Shown here in pieces: positions 5,347 to 5,449 of a stretch of DNA of 5,449 nt. The stretch comes from JAFHCF01 sp048497495 (GTDB lineage: Bacteria; Pseudomonadota; Alphaproteobacteria; Rhizobiales; Ancalomicrobiaceae). Location: contig JAFHCF010000266.1 of the NCBI GenBank assembly GCA_048497495.1, positions 1 to 5,449 of the forward strand, written 5' to 3'. Under the pieces are notes generated by a model. It saw only the letters and a list, made by a program, of their open reading frames with translations. It was not told the origin of the DNA and ran no database searches. The position numbers and the translations under genes are program-made. Each line of letters opens with the position of its first letter. Within the stretch, counting starts at the first letter, position 1.

Positions 5347-5449
5347 TCAGCTCGGCTGCGGCACCGGTCCGGCGTCGGGTTCGTCGCCCTTGGCCTCGCG
5401 TCCCTTGCCGGCCGGCGGCACGGCGGAGGCTCGCGACGCGGCCGTCGCC
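5347..5449 (-). CDS. C-terminal end of an unidentified protein (partial, runs off the window)
   Basis: Only the last 33 codons and the stop (TGA at 5349-5347) are visible. The peptide is rich in Ala, Pro, Gly, Lys and Asp/Glu; it includes PPAGKGREAKGDEPDAG and ends PVPQPS, as a disordered tail would. About 29 of 33 codons end in G or C, as in the neighbouring genes, and the other minus-strand frame I translated gives an arginine-rich shadow peptide. The terminator 26 nt downstream on the same strand is the strongest support. No domain is visible and no function can be proposed. Confidence 0.5.
   Translation of the reverse strand, partial: ATAASRASAVPPAGKGREAKGDEPDAGPVPQPS

Noticed and set aside
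1..5449. CRISPR array, transposon, phage or defence-system signatures
   Set aside because: There are no regularly spaced repeats, no transposase or integrase motifs, no tRNA-like folds and no compositional break; the genes are ordinary chromosomal ones.

Overview
The window looks like chromosomal DNA from a GC-rich alphaproteobacterium, probably of the order Hyphomicrobiales (Rhizobiales). The reasons are the high G/C at third codon positions, the Omp25/Omp31-type outer-membrane barrel proteins, and CtrA-type TTAA-N7-TTAAC boxes. No species is claimed. Every supported gene is on the minus strand, so transcription runs from high to low coordinates.

In order of transcription: (1) the last 33 codons of an unidentified gene that enters from the right edge, followed by a clean intrinsic terminator at 5296-5320. 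(2) A nucleobase:cation symporter-2 (NCS2) permease of the xanthine/uric-acid type, 3786-5141. Its leader has a GC-rich hairpin plus two alternative pairings close to the start codon. A strong hairpin (3730-3765) follows the gene. (3) glmM, phosphoglucosamine mutase, 2259-3605, complete and with every expected motif. It is followed by two inverted repeats. (4) A 316-base intergenic region with an AT-rich island that carries a perfect, nearly symmetric CtrA box. (5) Two tandem paralogous outer-membrane beta-barrel genes, 1166-1942 and 62-928, separated by 237 bases that contain a one-mismatch CtrA-like box. A terminator hairpin at 7-41 ends the second.

The genes do not form one operon: hairpins lie after most of them. 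A loose theme is the cell envelope. GlmM supplies glucosamine-1-phosphate for UDP-GlcNAc (peptidoglycan and LPS), and the two barrels are outer-membrane proteins. The permease imports oxidised purines and seems to be an unrelated neighbour.

I see no phage, insertion sequence, CRISPR array, tRNA, rRNA or defence system. The points most worth a second look are regulatory: the CtrA-like boxes before both barrel genes, and the possible RNA switch in the permease leader.
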